Shown: positions 1 through 8,475, numbered from the stretch's first letter. The stretch: DNA of 64,000 nucleotides from Streptomyces pyxinicus (GCF_024753135.1 NZ_JANUGP010000009.1:186001-250000), one strand, 5' to 3'. Program-made: numbers and translations. The notes: generated by a model from the sequence alone, not told the origin.

Positions 1-418
1 CGATGCACACGACGATGAGCGCACCTCCCAGCAGCAGGTAGCCGGGCCAGAGGAAACCGGGGCCGGCGTCGTGATAACTGACTGCCGCGGCAACCGCGGC
101 GCCCACGGCATAGGCAGCGCCGCCGTAGACGGCGACTGCCGCGATGTGCGTTCCCTCGACCTGCCATCTCGGCCTGGTACCCGCGATGTGCTGGTCCTCG
201 AAGCCGAGTCGATGGATCCGGCCGGAGGCCCAGGCAGCGTAGGCCGCGAGGAAAGGGCCGAGGTAGAAGGCGGGTACCTGGGCCGCCGCGCTGGCTTGCG
301 GCCAGACGCCGATCCACCACTGAGCCCGTCCAAAAAGAACCGCCATGTCCAGGGCGACGAGGACGGGGAACCACCATCGCAGGGGAGAGCGTCGCAACTC
401 CATCACGAGTATCCGCAT
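1..418 (-). CDS. ABC transporter permease, N-terminal part (runs off window)
   Basis: The minus-strand frame starts with ATG at 418, overlapping the TAA stop of the upstream ATPase gene by one base, and stays open to the window edge (139 codons). The translation begins MRILVMELRRSPLRWWF and then shows several hydrophobic stretches, so it is an integral membrane protein. Coupling to an ABC ATPase makes an ABC-2-type permease most likely; the rest of the gene lies outside the window. It probably forms the membrane half of an exporter with the preceding ATPase. Substrate is unknown; the nearby small secreted protein gene is one candidate client, but that is inference from position only. Confidence 0.75.
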   Translation of the reverse strand, partial: MRILVMELRRSPLRWWFPVLVALDMAVLFGRAQWWIGVWPQASAAAQVPAFYLGPFLAAYAAWASGRIHRLGFEDQHIAGTRPRWQVEGTHIAAVAVYGGAAYAVGAAVAAAVSYHDAGPGFLWPGYLLLGGALIVVCI

Positions 419-1170
419 TAGAAGGCCTCCCCCTGCCCGGACAAGGACGCCATGTAACCGCGCTCCAACGGGCTGTCGCCCGCGACTCCCGACCGGGTGT
501 TGCCCGCGAGATCATCGGGCGTTCCACGGAAGAGAAACCTTCCGGACTGCATGACGACGACCTGGTCGCAGACAGCGGCCACGTCTTCGACGAGATGGGT
601 GCTCAGAACGATCGCCGAACCCGTCAGCGATCTGATCAGCTCGCGGAACTGCAAGCGTTGCGCGGGATCCAGGCCGACGGTCGGCTCGTCCAGGAGCAGA
701 AGCCTGGGTGAGCCGACGATTGCCGCGGCAATTCCCGCACGGCGCAGCATACCGCCGGAGAGGGACTTCATCTTGTCCTGCGCTCGATCGTCGAGAAGGA
801 CGGAAGCGATTGCCCGACTCGCCGCGCTGTGAGCCTCACCGTCAGGAACCCCACGCAGCCATGCGCTGTATCTGACGAAATCGTAGACGGAAAAGGATGG
901 GTAGTATCCGAATTCCTGGGGCAGATAGCCGACCATCGGGCGAGCCGCCCTCGCCGACCGCTCTGAATGCACCCTGTTGCCGCAGATTTCCAGGGTCCCC
1001 TCCTGGGGAGGCGCGACCGTGGCAAGAGTGCGGAGAAGTGTCGTCTTTCCCGCGCCGTTGGGACCCAGAAGTCCGTAGACTCCCACACCCAGGTTCCAGT
1101 CGAGTCCGGTGATCACCTGGTGACGGCCGTATCCCTGAGCGATTCCCGACAGCGAAGCGATCGGTTCCAC
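418..1170 (-). CDS. ABC transporter ATP-binding protein
   Basis: A 250-residue ABC ATPase. Walker A (GPNGAGKT, about residues 36-43), signature LSGGM and Walker B LLLLDEPTVGLD followed by a switch-region STH are all present, so it should hydrolyse ATP. I chose the GTG at 1170 because AAAGGA lies about six bases upstream; an in-frame GTG at 1215 has no such site. Its stop overlaps the ATG of the membrane gene that follows, typical of a two-gene exporter operon. The single nucleotide-binding domain and the lack of a binding-protein gene point to export rather than uptake. Substrate cannot be told from sequence. Confidence 0.9.
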   Translation of the reverse strand: MEPIASLSGIAQGYGRHQVITGLDWNLGVGVYGLLGPNGAGKTTLLRTLATVAPPQEGTLEICGNRVHSERSARAARPMVGYLPQEFGYYPSFSVYDFVRYSAWLRGVPDGEAHSAASRAIASVLLDDRAQDKMKSLSGGMLRRAGIAAAIVGSPRLLLLDEPTVGLDPAQRLQFRELIRSLTGSAIVLSTHLVEDVAAVCDQVVVMQSGRFLFRGTPDDLAGNTRSGVAGDSPLERGYMASLSGQGEAF

Positions 1171-1247
1171 GTTGTTCCTTTCACACACGTGATCGGGTGT
1201 CACCGGGGGCGGCACCCGATCACGTCACCTCCAACTGCCGAGGTACC

Positions 1248-1595
1248 TCAGGCCGTGAACATGATGTAGGACTTCTTGATGTCGAACGTGCACTCGACTC
1301 CGCCCCACTTCGAGTCCGACTCCCCGTACTCGAAGACCGTCCAGATCGAGTCCTCATTACCGAAAGTGCACACGCCGCGGTTCTTGTACTGGCCGGCATG
1401 GGTCACCTTGACGCAGTGGCCCACCGATCCGGTGCTTCCCCAAGTCGAGTAGCAGCCGTTGAGCTTGGCACTCGTGCCGCTCGCCATCGCGGACGGCGCC
1501 GCCAGGGTGACGGCCGCGAGGGCCGCGCCCGTGAGCGCGGCGACGCGCGCTATGGTGTTTCGTGCCCGTCTTGTGGGCTGAGTGTGCTCCGTCAT
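1248..1595 (-). CDS. Small secreted four-cysteine protein
   Basis: A 115-residue protein with a clear Sec signal peptide: a basic N-region with RRAR, a hydrophobic core (about residues 20-35) and a likely cleavage after SAMA-S. The mature part is about 75 residues with four cysteines (GCYST, GHCVK, GVCTF, VECTF), enough for two disulfides, and is rich in Gly, Ser, Trp and Tyr. GGAGGAG lies eight bases before the ATG at 1595; a GTG at 1598 is also possible. It lies 77 bases upstream of the ABC exporter genes on the same strand, so the three may be co-transcribed. I do not recognise the family. A bacteriocin-like or envelope-stress role is possible but unproven. Confidence 0.75.
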   Translation of the reverse strand: MTEHTQPTRRARNTIARVAALTGAALAAVTLAAPSAMASGTSAKLNGCYSTWGSTGSVGHCVKVTHAGQYKNRGVCTFGNEDSIWTVFEYGESDSKWGGVECTFDIKKSYIMFTA

Positions 1596-1598
1596 CAC

Positions 1599-2030
1599 TG
1601 TCTCCTCCTGATGTGCAGAACGATGACGGGGGTGGGGCCGCAGCGTTGCCCCGCTGCGGCCCCAACCATGCTGCCCCGTCGTCGCATTCGGATGCGATGG
1701 CTTGATTCAAACGCCTTTCGCCCGTTGGCATGATCATACTCAAGTTTGGATCTTGCCAAGCACCGTACGAAAGGTGGCATTTTGCCCCGGTTGCCTAGTC
1801 AGGCGCACGGGCTCGGCTGGGCATGCATGGTCAGGTATCGCCTGGAAGATGGCCTGGTCCCGATGCTCCTTCAGTAACTCCGCCGCCCGTCAAGGGGTTT
1901 GCAGGCCATCTTCCTCAGGGCTGTTGTTCAGGGCTGCTGTCGAGCCCCTGGCCAGGGGCGATCTCCCAGCCCCGGTCGCCCGCCTGGTCCACGCCGACTG
2001 TCGTTCCGCAACTCCGGTGACGGTCCGGGC
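1599..2030. other. Intergenic region with a 12-bp perfect hairpin; no gene seen
   Basis: About 430 bases between the SUKH gene and the small secreted gene, both on the minus strand. It holds a perfect 12-bp inverted repeat at 1634-1663 (six-base loop) and a comparatively AT-rich patch at about 1700-1800 that probably contains the promoter of the secreted-protein gene. I could not pick out a convincing -10/-35 pair and see no credible coding frame. Confidence 0.5.
1634..1663 (-). terminator. 12-bp perfect GC-rich hairpin upstream of the secreted-protein gene
   Basis: Arms 1634-1645 and 1652-1663 pair perfectly around TTGCCC. On the minus strand the hairpin lies after the SUKH gene and only about 40 bases before the secreted-protein start. 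It may end transcription from upstream or sit in the 5' leader as an attenuator-like element. No U-tract follows, so intrinsic termination is uncertain. Confidence 0.4.
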
Positions 2031-3155
2031 CTAGAAGGCTCCGCCCGTCTCGTCCTGGAAGAGTTCCGTCCAGTAGGTGGCCGTCGGGTCGACGGATTCC
2101 AGGGTGTGGAGCAGGGCGGCGATCAGGTCGTCGTAGGCCTGGGTGGTGAGTTCGTGGTTCAGGTGGGCGTCGATGGTGCGCTGGTGGTGGAGGAGCCAGA
2201 GGGTGAAGGCCAGGGTGGAGACGTCGGTGTTGAGGGGGTGGAGGGAGGCGTCCGGCTCGCTGTAGGTGAGGACCGTGCCGGTTCTGCCGTCGAGCACCAG
2301 GGTGTTGGCCTCCGGGAGGTGGCCCAGGTGGATCAGGTGGTCGCAGTGGGGCGGGAGGTCGGCGGCGTGGTGGTCCGCGTAGTACTCGCGCAGGGTCGGC
2401 AGCGGGGCGTCCGTGTCGGTGTGTAAGAGGACCGCCTCCTCCGGCAGGCCCGTCTCGGTCAGGAAGCGGCGGGTCGGCTCGTGGGTGAGCGTGGGCGGGA
2501 AGTCGACCTCCTCGAAGCGGGAGACGCGGCCGTGGCCGAACTCCTGGTCCAGGACCCGGGCGGGGAGGTCCAGGGTGAGGCCGGACGCCGTGCCGGGGCC
2601 GGCGGTCAGGGCGAGGGGGCGGATCAGGGCCGCGGCCTTCCAGTACGGCGGGACCCTGCCGTCCGTGTCCCGGGCGAAGAGGTCGAGGAGGCGGCGGGAG
2701 GCCTCGGCTGCCGTGGCGGGGCCGTACTGCCCGGACAGTTCCGCGAATCGGCCGCGTAGGCCCGCCATCTCCTCGGTGACGGCGGCGAAGCGCAGCAGTG
2801 TGGCGAGGGAGGGGGCGAAGGGGCGTATGCGGGAGGGGGCGAGGAGGTGGGCCGTGGTCAGTTCGCCCGTGGTCCCGTCCAGCAGGATCGACGCCCGCTC
2901 CAGGCCGGCGGGCGCCATGAGTTCGCCTATCACCAGACGGCCGCGCAACTCCTCGGCCACCCGGAGCGGGCCGCCTGCCGCGTCGGCCAGGGTGCGCAGG
3001 CCGTGGGTGCGCAGCGGGGAGAAGGTCAGCAGGTCGGTGCGGGCGGGCAGGCCCGGGCCCGTGAGCAGGCCCCGGGTCGGCGCGTGCGTGACGTGGCGGT
3101 CCAGCTCCGCCTCCGTCAGCGTGATCGCCGCGGCTGCTGCGTCGGTCGTGCTCAT
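2031..3155 (-). CDS. SUKH-4-type immunity protein with two domain copies
   Basis: A 374-residue soluble protein made of two related halves. The N-terminal half has TRGLLTGPGLP followed by a VIGELM segment; the C-terminal half has TRRFLTETGLP, an IHLGHLPEANTLVLDGRTG segment and a tryptophan-containing helix (FTLWLLHH). This pattern is that of the SUKH-4 family in Streptomyces, known as immunity proteins of polymorphic toxin systems. The ATG at 3155 has GGGGGAG upstream. No toxin gene is adjacent, so it is either an orphan immunity gene or a domesticated member of the family. Assignment rests on pattern memory, not on a profile search. Confidence 0.7.
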   Translation of the reverse strand: MSTTDAAAAAITLTEAELDRHVTHAPTRGLLTGPGLPARTDLLTFSPLRTHGLRTLADAAGGPLRVAEELRGRLVIGELMAPAGLERASILLDGTTGELTTAHLLAPSRIRPFAPSLATLLRFAAVTEEMAGLRGRFAELSGQYGPATAAEASRRLLDLFARDTDGRVPPYWKAAALIRPLALTAGPGTASGLTLDLPARVLDQEFGHGRVSRFEEVDFPPTLTHEPTRRFLTETGLPEEAVLLHTDTDAPLPTLREYYADHHAADLPPHCDHLIHLGHLPEANTLVLDGRTGTVLTYSEPDASLHPLNTDVSTLAFTLWLLHHQRTIDAHLNHELTTQAYDDLIAALLHTLESVDPTATYWTELFQDETGGAF

Positions 3156-3270
3156 CGCTCCCCCGCGGTCCTTCCGTGCGTCGTGGGCGGGCGGGAACTC
3201 CGTGGAGTCCCACCGCTTCGCACAGTACGCCGCCCCACTGACAACGGCCCTCGGGAGCGGGAACGCGGGG

Positions 3271-3423
3271 TTACGTGAAGTAGATGCCGCCCAGCACGAC
3301 GGCCAGGGCCGCCACCAGGAACAGGGCGATCCAGAGGGCGAACTTGCCGAGGCTCGGGGCCGGTTCGTAGCGAGCCTCGGAGGGGGTCTGGGAAAAAGGG
3401 TCGTCGCTCGGGCGCTCGGTCAT
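3271..3423 (-). CDS. 50-residue single-pass membrane protein coupled to the molybdenum hydroxylase operon
   Basis: A 50-residue frame starting MTERPSDDPFSQTPSEARY, with a hydrophilic N-terminus and one C-terminal transmembrane helix (residues 26-46, LGKFALWIALFLVAALAVVL). Its ATG at 3423 overlaps the TGA of the Mo-subunit gene (ATGA), so translation is probably coupled. It has no recognised domain. By position it could be a small membrane component of the hydroxylase or simply ride in the operon. The predicted topology is cytoplasmic N-terminus with the C-terminus at or beyond the membrane. Confidence 0.75.
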   Translation of the reverse strand: MTERPSDDPFSQTPSEARYEPAPSLGKFALWIALFLVAALAVVLGGIYFT

Positions 3424-5747
3424 CGGTCGGTCACCACCGCCGCCTGGGGGCGGATCGGGAGGCGGTTGACCGGGCGGCCGGTGGCGGCGCGGACGGCGGA
3501 GGCGATCGCCGCGGGGGCCGTGACGACCGGGACCGCGCTGACGGACTTGGCGCCGAAGGGGGCCACCACATCCCGTTCCTCGACCAGTCTGACGATCCGG
3601 ATGTCCGGGGCGTCCAGGGCGGTCGGCAGCGCGTAGCCGGTCAGGTCGGGGTGGCGGACCAGGCCGCGCGGAGTGCGCAGGTTCTCGGTGAGGGCGATGC
3701 CGACGCCCTGGGTGACGCCCGCCTCGATCCGGGCCGTGAGCTGTACGGGGTTCAGCACCCGGCCGACGTCCTGGGCGACCGCCAGCTCGACCACCCGGAC
3801 CGAGCCCAGCTCGATGTCGACGTCCACCACCGCGCGGATCGCGCAGAAGGCCAGCCCCACGAAGGCGTCACCCTGCCCGGCGCCGTCCAGCGGCTCGGTG
3901 GGGTGCGGGCGGCACTGCGCGGTGGCCCACAGCTCCTTGCCCTCCAGCGTCTCCGCGACGGTGGTCGACAGGACGCCGTCGTACGAGGTGATCTTGCCGT
4001 CGGTGATCTGGAGCAGCTCGGTGGACATGCCGAACTTGTGTGCCAGCGGCTGGAGGAGCTGGTGCCGGACCATCTTGGCCGCGCGCTCCACGGCACCGCC
4101 CGACACCCAGGTGTGCCGGCCCCGGCAGCCGGCGCCGGCCGGCGGCTGGTCGGTGTCGACGGGGGCGACGTGGACCTCGTCGATGCCCAGGGTCTCCTGG
4201 ACGATCTGCCGGGCCAGGGTGGTGAAGCCCTGCCCGGTCTCGACGGCCGCGCACAGTACGGTCGCGACGCCGTCGTGGACCTTGACGGTGGCGGTGGACA
4301 CCTCGTCGGCGCCCTCCGCGCCGAGCATGTGCACCATGCCCAGGCCGTAGCCGACGCCCCGGCGGACCGCGCCCGGCTCGCCCGCGCCCTCGGGGCCGCC
4401 GGGCAGCAGCCAGTCCTCCTCGGGGGTGTCCTTGGGCAGCTCCGGGAGGGGGAAGTCCCGTACCGCCTGGAGGAGTTCGGCGACCGGGGCGGGGCAGGTC
4501 ACCGTCTGGCCGATGGGCAGCACGTCACCGGTGGCGAGGACGTTGCGCAGCCGCAGCTCGGCCGGGTCCTCGCCGAGTTTCCTGGCCAGCTTGTCCATCT
4601 GGGCCTCGTAGGCGGCACAGACCTGCATGGCGCCCTCGCCGCGCACGTGCCCGGAGGGCGGGTTGTTGGTGCGGACGGCCCAGCCCTCGATGAAGGCGTT
4701 CGGGACGACGTACGGCCCGCACGCGAAGGAGACGGCGGCGGCCAGCGCGTCGGCGGAGGTGTCGGCGTAGGCGCCCGCGTCGAGCAGGATCTGCGCCTCG
4801 ACCTTGACGAGCCGGCCCTCGGCGTCGGCGTGGTGGCGGTAGCGCAGCAGGGTGGGGTGGCGGTGGGCGTGGCCGAGGAAGGACTCCTCGCGCGTGGCGG
4901 TCAGTTTGACCGGGCAGCCGGTCGTCAGCGCGAGCAGGCCGAGCGGCAGCTGGAAGCCCTGGTCCTCGCGGTCGGCGGTGGCCCCCGGCACCCCGGTGAC
5001 CACGATCTTCACCCGGTCCGGGGACAGGCCGTAGCAGGCCGCGGCGGCGTTGCGGTCGGCGTGCGGGTCGGTGGAGGCCAGGTACAGCTCCACGCCGCCG
5101 TCCGGGCGGGGTACGGCGAGACCGGCCTCGGCGCCGATGGGTGCCGGGTCCTGACGGCCGATGCGGTACAGCCCCTCGACCACGACCTCGCCGACCGCCT
5201 CCGGGTCGCCGTGGTGCAGCGGGATGTGCCGGATCAGGTTGCCGTCGGGGTGCAGGGGCTCGGCCTCGAAGGCCTGCTCGGGGTCGGTGACCGGGTCGAG
5301 GATCTCGTACTCGACGATGACGGCGGCGGCGGCCAGCCGCGCGGTGTCGGGGTGGTCGGCGGCGACGGCCGCGATGGGCTCGCCGTGGTGCCGTACGACC
5401 TCGGAGGCGAAGACCGGACGGTCGGGGACGCCGCGGCCGTGGCGGGGACTGCCGGGGACGTCCTCGTGGGTGACGACGGCCCGGACGCCGGGCATCTCGC
5501 GCGCGTGGGTGGTGTCGATGGAGACGATGCGCGCGTGCGCGTGCGGGGAGCGCAGGACGGCCGCCCAGAGCAGGCCCTCGGCCCACAGGTCGGCGGCGTA
5601 CGGGAAGGTGCCCTCGGTCTTGGCGCGGGCGTCGGCGTGCGGCAGGGAGGCGCCGAGGCCGTGCGGCGGCGGCTCGGCGGCGGGGGTGGGTTCCGCCGCG
5701 GAGGCCGCGGTGGTCGCGGACGTCGTGGTGCCGGCCTCGTTGCTCAC
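3420..5747 (-). CDS. Xanthine dehydrogenase-family molybdopterin-binding (large) subunit
   Basis: A 775-residue Mo-subunit of the xanthine dehydrogenase/CO dehydrogenase superfamily. The N-terminal a/b-hammerhead domain (LRSPHAHARI, about residues 55-150) is followed by the molybdopterin-binding region with GHVRGEGAMQ, ETGQGFTTLARQ and a C-terminal PVNRLPIRP tail. The GTG at 5747 overlaps the stop of the 2Fe-2S gene (GTGA). It should form an alpha-beta-gamma complex with the next two genes and hydroxylate a purine, aldehyde or aromatic substrate in the cytoplasm. At the position where the family usually has the catalytic glutamate (GxGE) this protein reads GAKSVSA, with alanine at residue 738. 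Substrate cannot be inferred. Confidence 0.9.
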   Translation of the reverse strand: MSNEAGTTTSATTAASAAEPTPAAEPPPHGLGASLPHADARAKTEGTFPYAADLWAEGLLWAAVLRSPHAHARIVSIDTTHAREMPGVRAVVTHEDVPGSPRHGRGVPDRPVFASEVVRHHGEPIAAVAADHPDTARLAAAAVIVEYEILDPVTDPEQAFEAEPLHPDGNLIRHIPLHHGDPEAVGEVVVEGLYRIGRQDPAPIGAEAGLAVPRPDGGVELYLASTDPHADRNAAAACYGLSPDRVKIVVTGVPGATADREDQGFQLPLGLLALTTGCPVKLTATREESFLGHAHRHPTLLRYRHHADAEGRLVKVEAQILLDAGAYADTSADALAAAVSFACGPYVVPNAFIEGWAVRTNNPPSGHVRGEGAMQVCAAYEAQMDKLARKLGEDPAELRLRNVLATGDVLPIGQTVTCPAPVAELLQAVRDFPLPELPKDTPEEDWLLPGGPEGAGEPGAVRRGVGYGLGMVHMLGAEGADEVSTATVKVHDGVATVLCAAVETGQGFTTLARQIVQETLGIDEVHVAPVDTDQPPAGAGCRGRHTWVSGGAVERAAKMVRHQLLQPLAHKFGMSTELLQITDGKITSYDGVLSTTVAETLEGKELWATAQCRPHPTEPLDGAGQGDAFVGLAFCAIRAVVDVDIELGSVRVVELAVAQDVGRVLNPVQLTARIEAGVTQGVGIALTENLRTPRGLVRHPDLTGYALPTALDAPDIRIVRLVEERDVVAPFGAKSVSAVPVVTAPAAIASAVRAATGRPVNRLPIRPQAAVVTDR

Positions 5748-7585
5748 GCCTGGCCTCCGTCCTGGCCGAAGTGCGGGTCGTGCGGGCCCTGTTCGGGCAG
5801 GCCGGGGGTCCCGTAGGGGTCGGGTGCGGCGCCGTAGGGGGCGGTCGGGTCCTCGTAGGCGCCGGGTGTCTCGAACGCCGACGGGTGGACGCCGCCGGAG
5901 CCGGGGGCCGCCTGGTGCGGGATGCGCGGCTCGTCCGCTTCGGCGTCGGCGCCGGTGTGCGCGGACTCGCGTTCGGCGACGACCTCCTTGACGGCGTCCA
6001 GGACGCCCCGGTAGCCCGAGCACCGGCACAGGTTGCCGCACAGGGCCTGCCGGGTCTCCAGCTCGGTCGGCGCCGGGTTGCCCTCCAGCAGGTCGTGCAC
6101 GGTCATCGCCATGCCCGGCACGCAGAAGCCGCACTGCACCGCGCCGCACCGGGCGAGGGCGCGCTGCACGTCGGAGGGCTGTCCGTCGGCGGCGAGGCCC
6201 TCGACGGTGCGCACCTCGCTGCCGGCCGCGGTGACCGCCGGGACCAGGCAGGACGCCACGAGTCGGCCGTCGACCTGGACGTTGCAGGCTCCGCACTCGC
6301 CCTGCGAGCAGCCGTCCTTGGCGCCCGCGAGACCGAGCCGCTCGCGCAGCACGTACAGCAGCGACTCGCCGATCCAGGCGTCGGTGACGGGCCGGTCGGT
6401 GCCGTTGACCCGCAGGACGTAGGAGGCGAGGGGGTGGTCGTCGTGCGGGGCGACGGCTGCCTCGGGCGCGCTGTCGGGCGTGTCGCCGTCCGCCTCGGCG
6501 GGGTCGGCGGGTGCGTCCTGCGCGTCGGGCGTGACGGGCGCGTCAGGCGTGACGGGCTCCGTGGGGGCCTCCGGCACCTCGGCCGGTTCCGCGGGACCGG
6601 CACCGTCCTCCGGGCCGTCAGCGGGGCGTTCAACGACCTCCCCGGCACCATGCGCCTCCGGGACGCCGTGCACCTCGGTGCCGCCGTGCGCCTCCGGGAC
6701 GCCGTGGTCCTCCGGGACGCCATGGTCCTCCGGGTCCGGGCGTACGGCCGCCTCGGTCTCGTGCGCGGCGGCGGGCGCGGCGTGTTCGCCCGGTACGGCG
6801 GCGGGCGCGGCTCCGTCCGGCGTGTCGCTCCGGCCCGCCTCCGCGGAGCCGGCGGACTTCGCGTGCCCGTCGGCCTCCCGCCCGTACGAGTCCTCCGCGC
6901 CGTACGCCTCCTCCGCGCCGTACGCCTCCTCCGGGTACGCCCCCTCCGTCCCGTACCCCGCCGCCGGCCCCGCCGGATGCGCGTCGGTGTGGACGGGCAG
7001 CGGCGTGCCGTGGGCCGGGGTGTGCGGGTCGGCTGGTCCGTCCCAGGCCGGGTCCGGGGTGGTCGTCGCCCAGGGGGCGGGCGCGCCGCCGGGCAGGGTG
7101 GCCGGAGGGGTGCCGCCGCCCCATTGCTCGACCAGCGCGGAGGTGGTGAACTCGCCCGATTCGTCCGGCAGCTCACCGCCGGCGACGGGGATGGACCACT
7201 GCCCGGTGACGTCGTGCCCGGGGGCGGCCGGCGCCGGGGGCTCCTCGTAGGTCCAGTGCTGGGTGGCGCCCGGGTGGTAGGTGAACCGGTCGTCGGCGCC
7301 GGGGGCCGGGGCCGTACCCGGGGTGTTCGGGTCGGGCCACTGGTCGCTCGCGGCGGCGCCGGTCCAGGCGCCGGGGTCGTCGGCGCCGGGGGCGACCGTG
7401 ATCTGCGGCGGCACGTAGCCGTGACCGGGCGCGGCGAGCGGGCTGTCGCCGGACAGCAGCGCGTCGATGCCGCCCTCGGGGAGCTTGACGAAGGCGGTGG
7501 CGCCGTCGTCGTAGTCGCCCTTGGGCAGCGGGTCCCAGCGGCCGCCGCCCTGGGGCGTGCCCTCTCCGTGCTGGTCGTCGGTCAC
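5744..7585 (-). CDS. 2Fe-2S subunit of molybdenum hydroxylase with very long N-terminal tail
   Basis: A 613-residue protein whose last third is a standard small subunit. Plant-type 2Fe-2S ligands are C426, C431, C434 and C446 (DGCSQGECGAC), and the second cluster lies at about 480-525 (QCGFC and LCGNLCRC). The first roughly 390 residues are low-complexity, rich in Pro, Ala, Glu and Gly, with short repeats such as EDHGVPEAHG and EEAYGA. Usual small subunits have 150-200 residues. The GTG at 7585 overlaps the FAD-subunit stop; the frame is open throughout and there is no better internal start near the ferredoxin domain. It passes electrons between Mo and FAD. The tail's role is unknown. Confidence 0.88.
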   Translation of the reverse strand: MTDDQHGEGTPQGGGRWDPLPKGDYDDGATAFVKLPEGGIDALLSGDSPLAAPGHGYVPPQITVAPGADDPGAWTGAAASDQWPDPNTPGTAPAPGADDRFTYHPGATQHWTYEEPPAPAAPGHDVTGQWSIPVAGGELPDESGEFTTSALVEQWGGGTPPATLPGGAPAPWATTTPDPAWDGPADPHTPAHGTPLPVHTDAHPAGPAAGYGTEGAYPEEAYGAEEAYGAEDSYGREADGHAKSAGSAEAGRSDTPDGAAPAAVPGEHAAPAAAHETEAAVRPDPEDHGVPEDHGVPEAHGGTEVHGVPEAHGAGEVVERPADGPEDGAGPAEPAEVPEAPTEPVTPDAPVTPDAQDAPADPAEADGDTPDSAPEAAVAPHDDHPLASYVLRVNGTDRPVTDAWIGESLLYVLRERLGLAGAKDGCSQGECGACNVQVDGRLVASCLVPAVTAAGSEVRTVEGLAADGQPSDVQRALARCGAVQCGFCVPGMAMTVHDLLEGNPAPTELETRQALCGNLCRCSGYRGVLDAVKEVVAERESAHTGADAEADEPRIPHQAAPGSGGVHPSAFETPGAYEDPTAPYGAAPDPYGTPGLPEQGPHDPHFGQDGGQA

Positions 7586-8475
7586 GACAGCGCCCTCCCC
7601 AGTGCTCGTCGGGCCAGGGCGGCGACGGTGCGCCGCAGGTGCAGTACGGCGGGCGGAAGCGGGGCCACCGACCCGTCGGGTTCCGGTGCCGGGTCGGGGA
7701 TGCAGGCCGCGGCGACGTACTCGCCGAAGGCGCCGAGGGCCTCCGGGACCAGCGCGCGGTCGTTGTCCCAGTCGATGAGCCGCGCGACCCACTGCTCGGC
7801 CTCCAGGGGCCGAAGCGGCATCGGCGCTATGGCACCGACCGCGCAGCGCACCCCGCGCCGGGCCGGGTCGAGGACGACGGCCACGGAGGCGAGGGCGCGG
7901 CCGGGTCCGGTGCGGCCGGTCGCCTTGAGGAAGACCTGCGGGGCGTGCAGCAGCGGCACGCGCACGTAGCCGATGAGTTCGCCCGCGTTCAGCATCTCCA
8001 CGCCGGCCAGCAGATGGGACACCGGGATCTCGCGGCGGGCGCCGCCCGGCCCGGCGATGACCAGCGTCGCCTCCAGGGCGGCGAGGACCGGCAGCGCGTC
8101 CCCGGTGGGGGCGGCGGAGGCGATGTTGCCGCCGAGGGTGCCGGCGTTGCGGATGTGCGGGGGGCCGGCCGCGCGCGCGGCGGCGGCGAGCGCCGGGATG
8201 AGGGCCGCGAAGTCGGGGCGGCCCATGCGCGCGTGGGTGAGCCCGGCGCCGAGCAGCGCGTGGCCGTCCTGGTACTGCCAGCCGCGGATCTCGCTGATCC
8301 GGCCGAGGCCCACCAGGGCGGCGGGCCTGAGCTGTCCGGAGTTGACGGCGGCCATGAGGTCGGTGCCGCCCGCGACCGGGACGGCGGCCGGCCTGGCGGC
8401 GAGGGCCGCCACCGCCTCGTCCAGCGTCGTGGGCAGCGTGACGGCCTGCGCCGCCTGCGGTGCGTGCGTGGTCAA
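7582..8475 (-). CDS. FAD-binding subunit of molybdenum hydroxylase
   Basis: A protein of about 297 residues with the FAD_binding_5 hallmark motifs AGGTDL (about residue 36) and GNIASAAPTGD (about residue 110), followed by a CO-dehydrogenase flavoprotein C-terminal domain. It is the first gene of the operon and transfers electrons from the 2Fe-2S subunit to the acceptor. The start is uncertain: TTG at 8475 has GAAGGGG eight bases upstream and gives the usual N-terminus (TTHAPQAAQ); an in-frame GTG at 8502 adds nine residues. Its stop overlaps the GTG of the 2Fe-2S gene. The promoter should lie in 8503-8690, where I see no strong consensus. Confidence 0.88.
   Translation of the reverse strand: MTTHAPQAAQAVTLPTTLDEAVAALAARPAAVPVAGGTDLMAAVNSGQLRPAALVGLGRISEIRGWQYQDGHALLGAGLTHARMGRPDFAALIPALAAAARAAGPPHIRNAGTLGGNIASAAPTGDALPVLAALEATLVIAGPGGARREIPVSHLLAGVEMLNAGELIGYVRVPLLHAPQVFLKATGRTGPGRALASVAVVLDPARRGVRCAVGAIAPMPLRPLEAEQWVARLIDWDNDRALVPEALGAFGEYVAAACIPDPAPEPDGSVAPLPPAVLHLRRTVAALARRALGRALS

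Noticed and set aside
1248-1595. Lactococcin 972-type bacteriocin
   Set aside because: The ABC context fits, but the mature sequence has four cysteines and lacks the motifs I associate with that family.
3651-5816. A 721-codon open frame on the plus strand
   Set aside because: It is antisense to the molybdenum hydroxylase large subunit, shows no domain and has the composition expected from GC-biased third positions.
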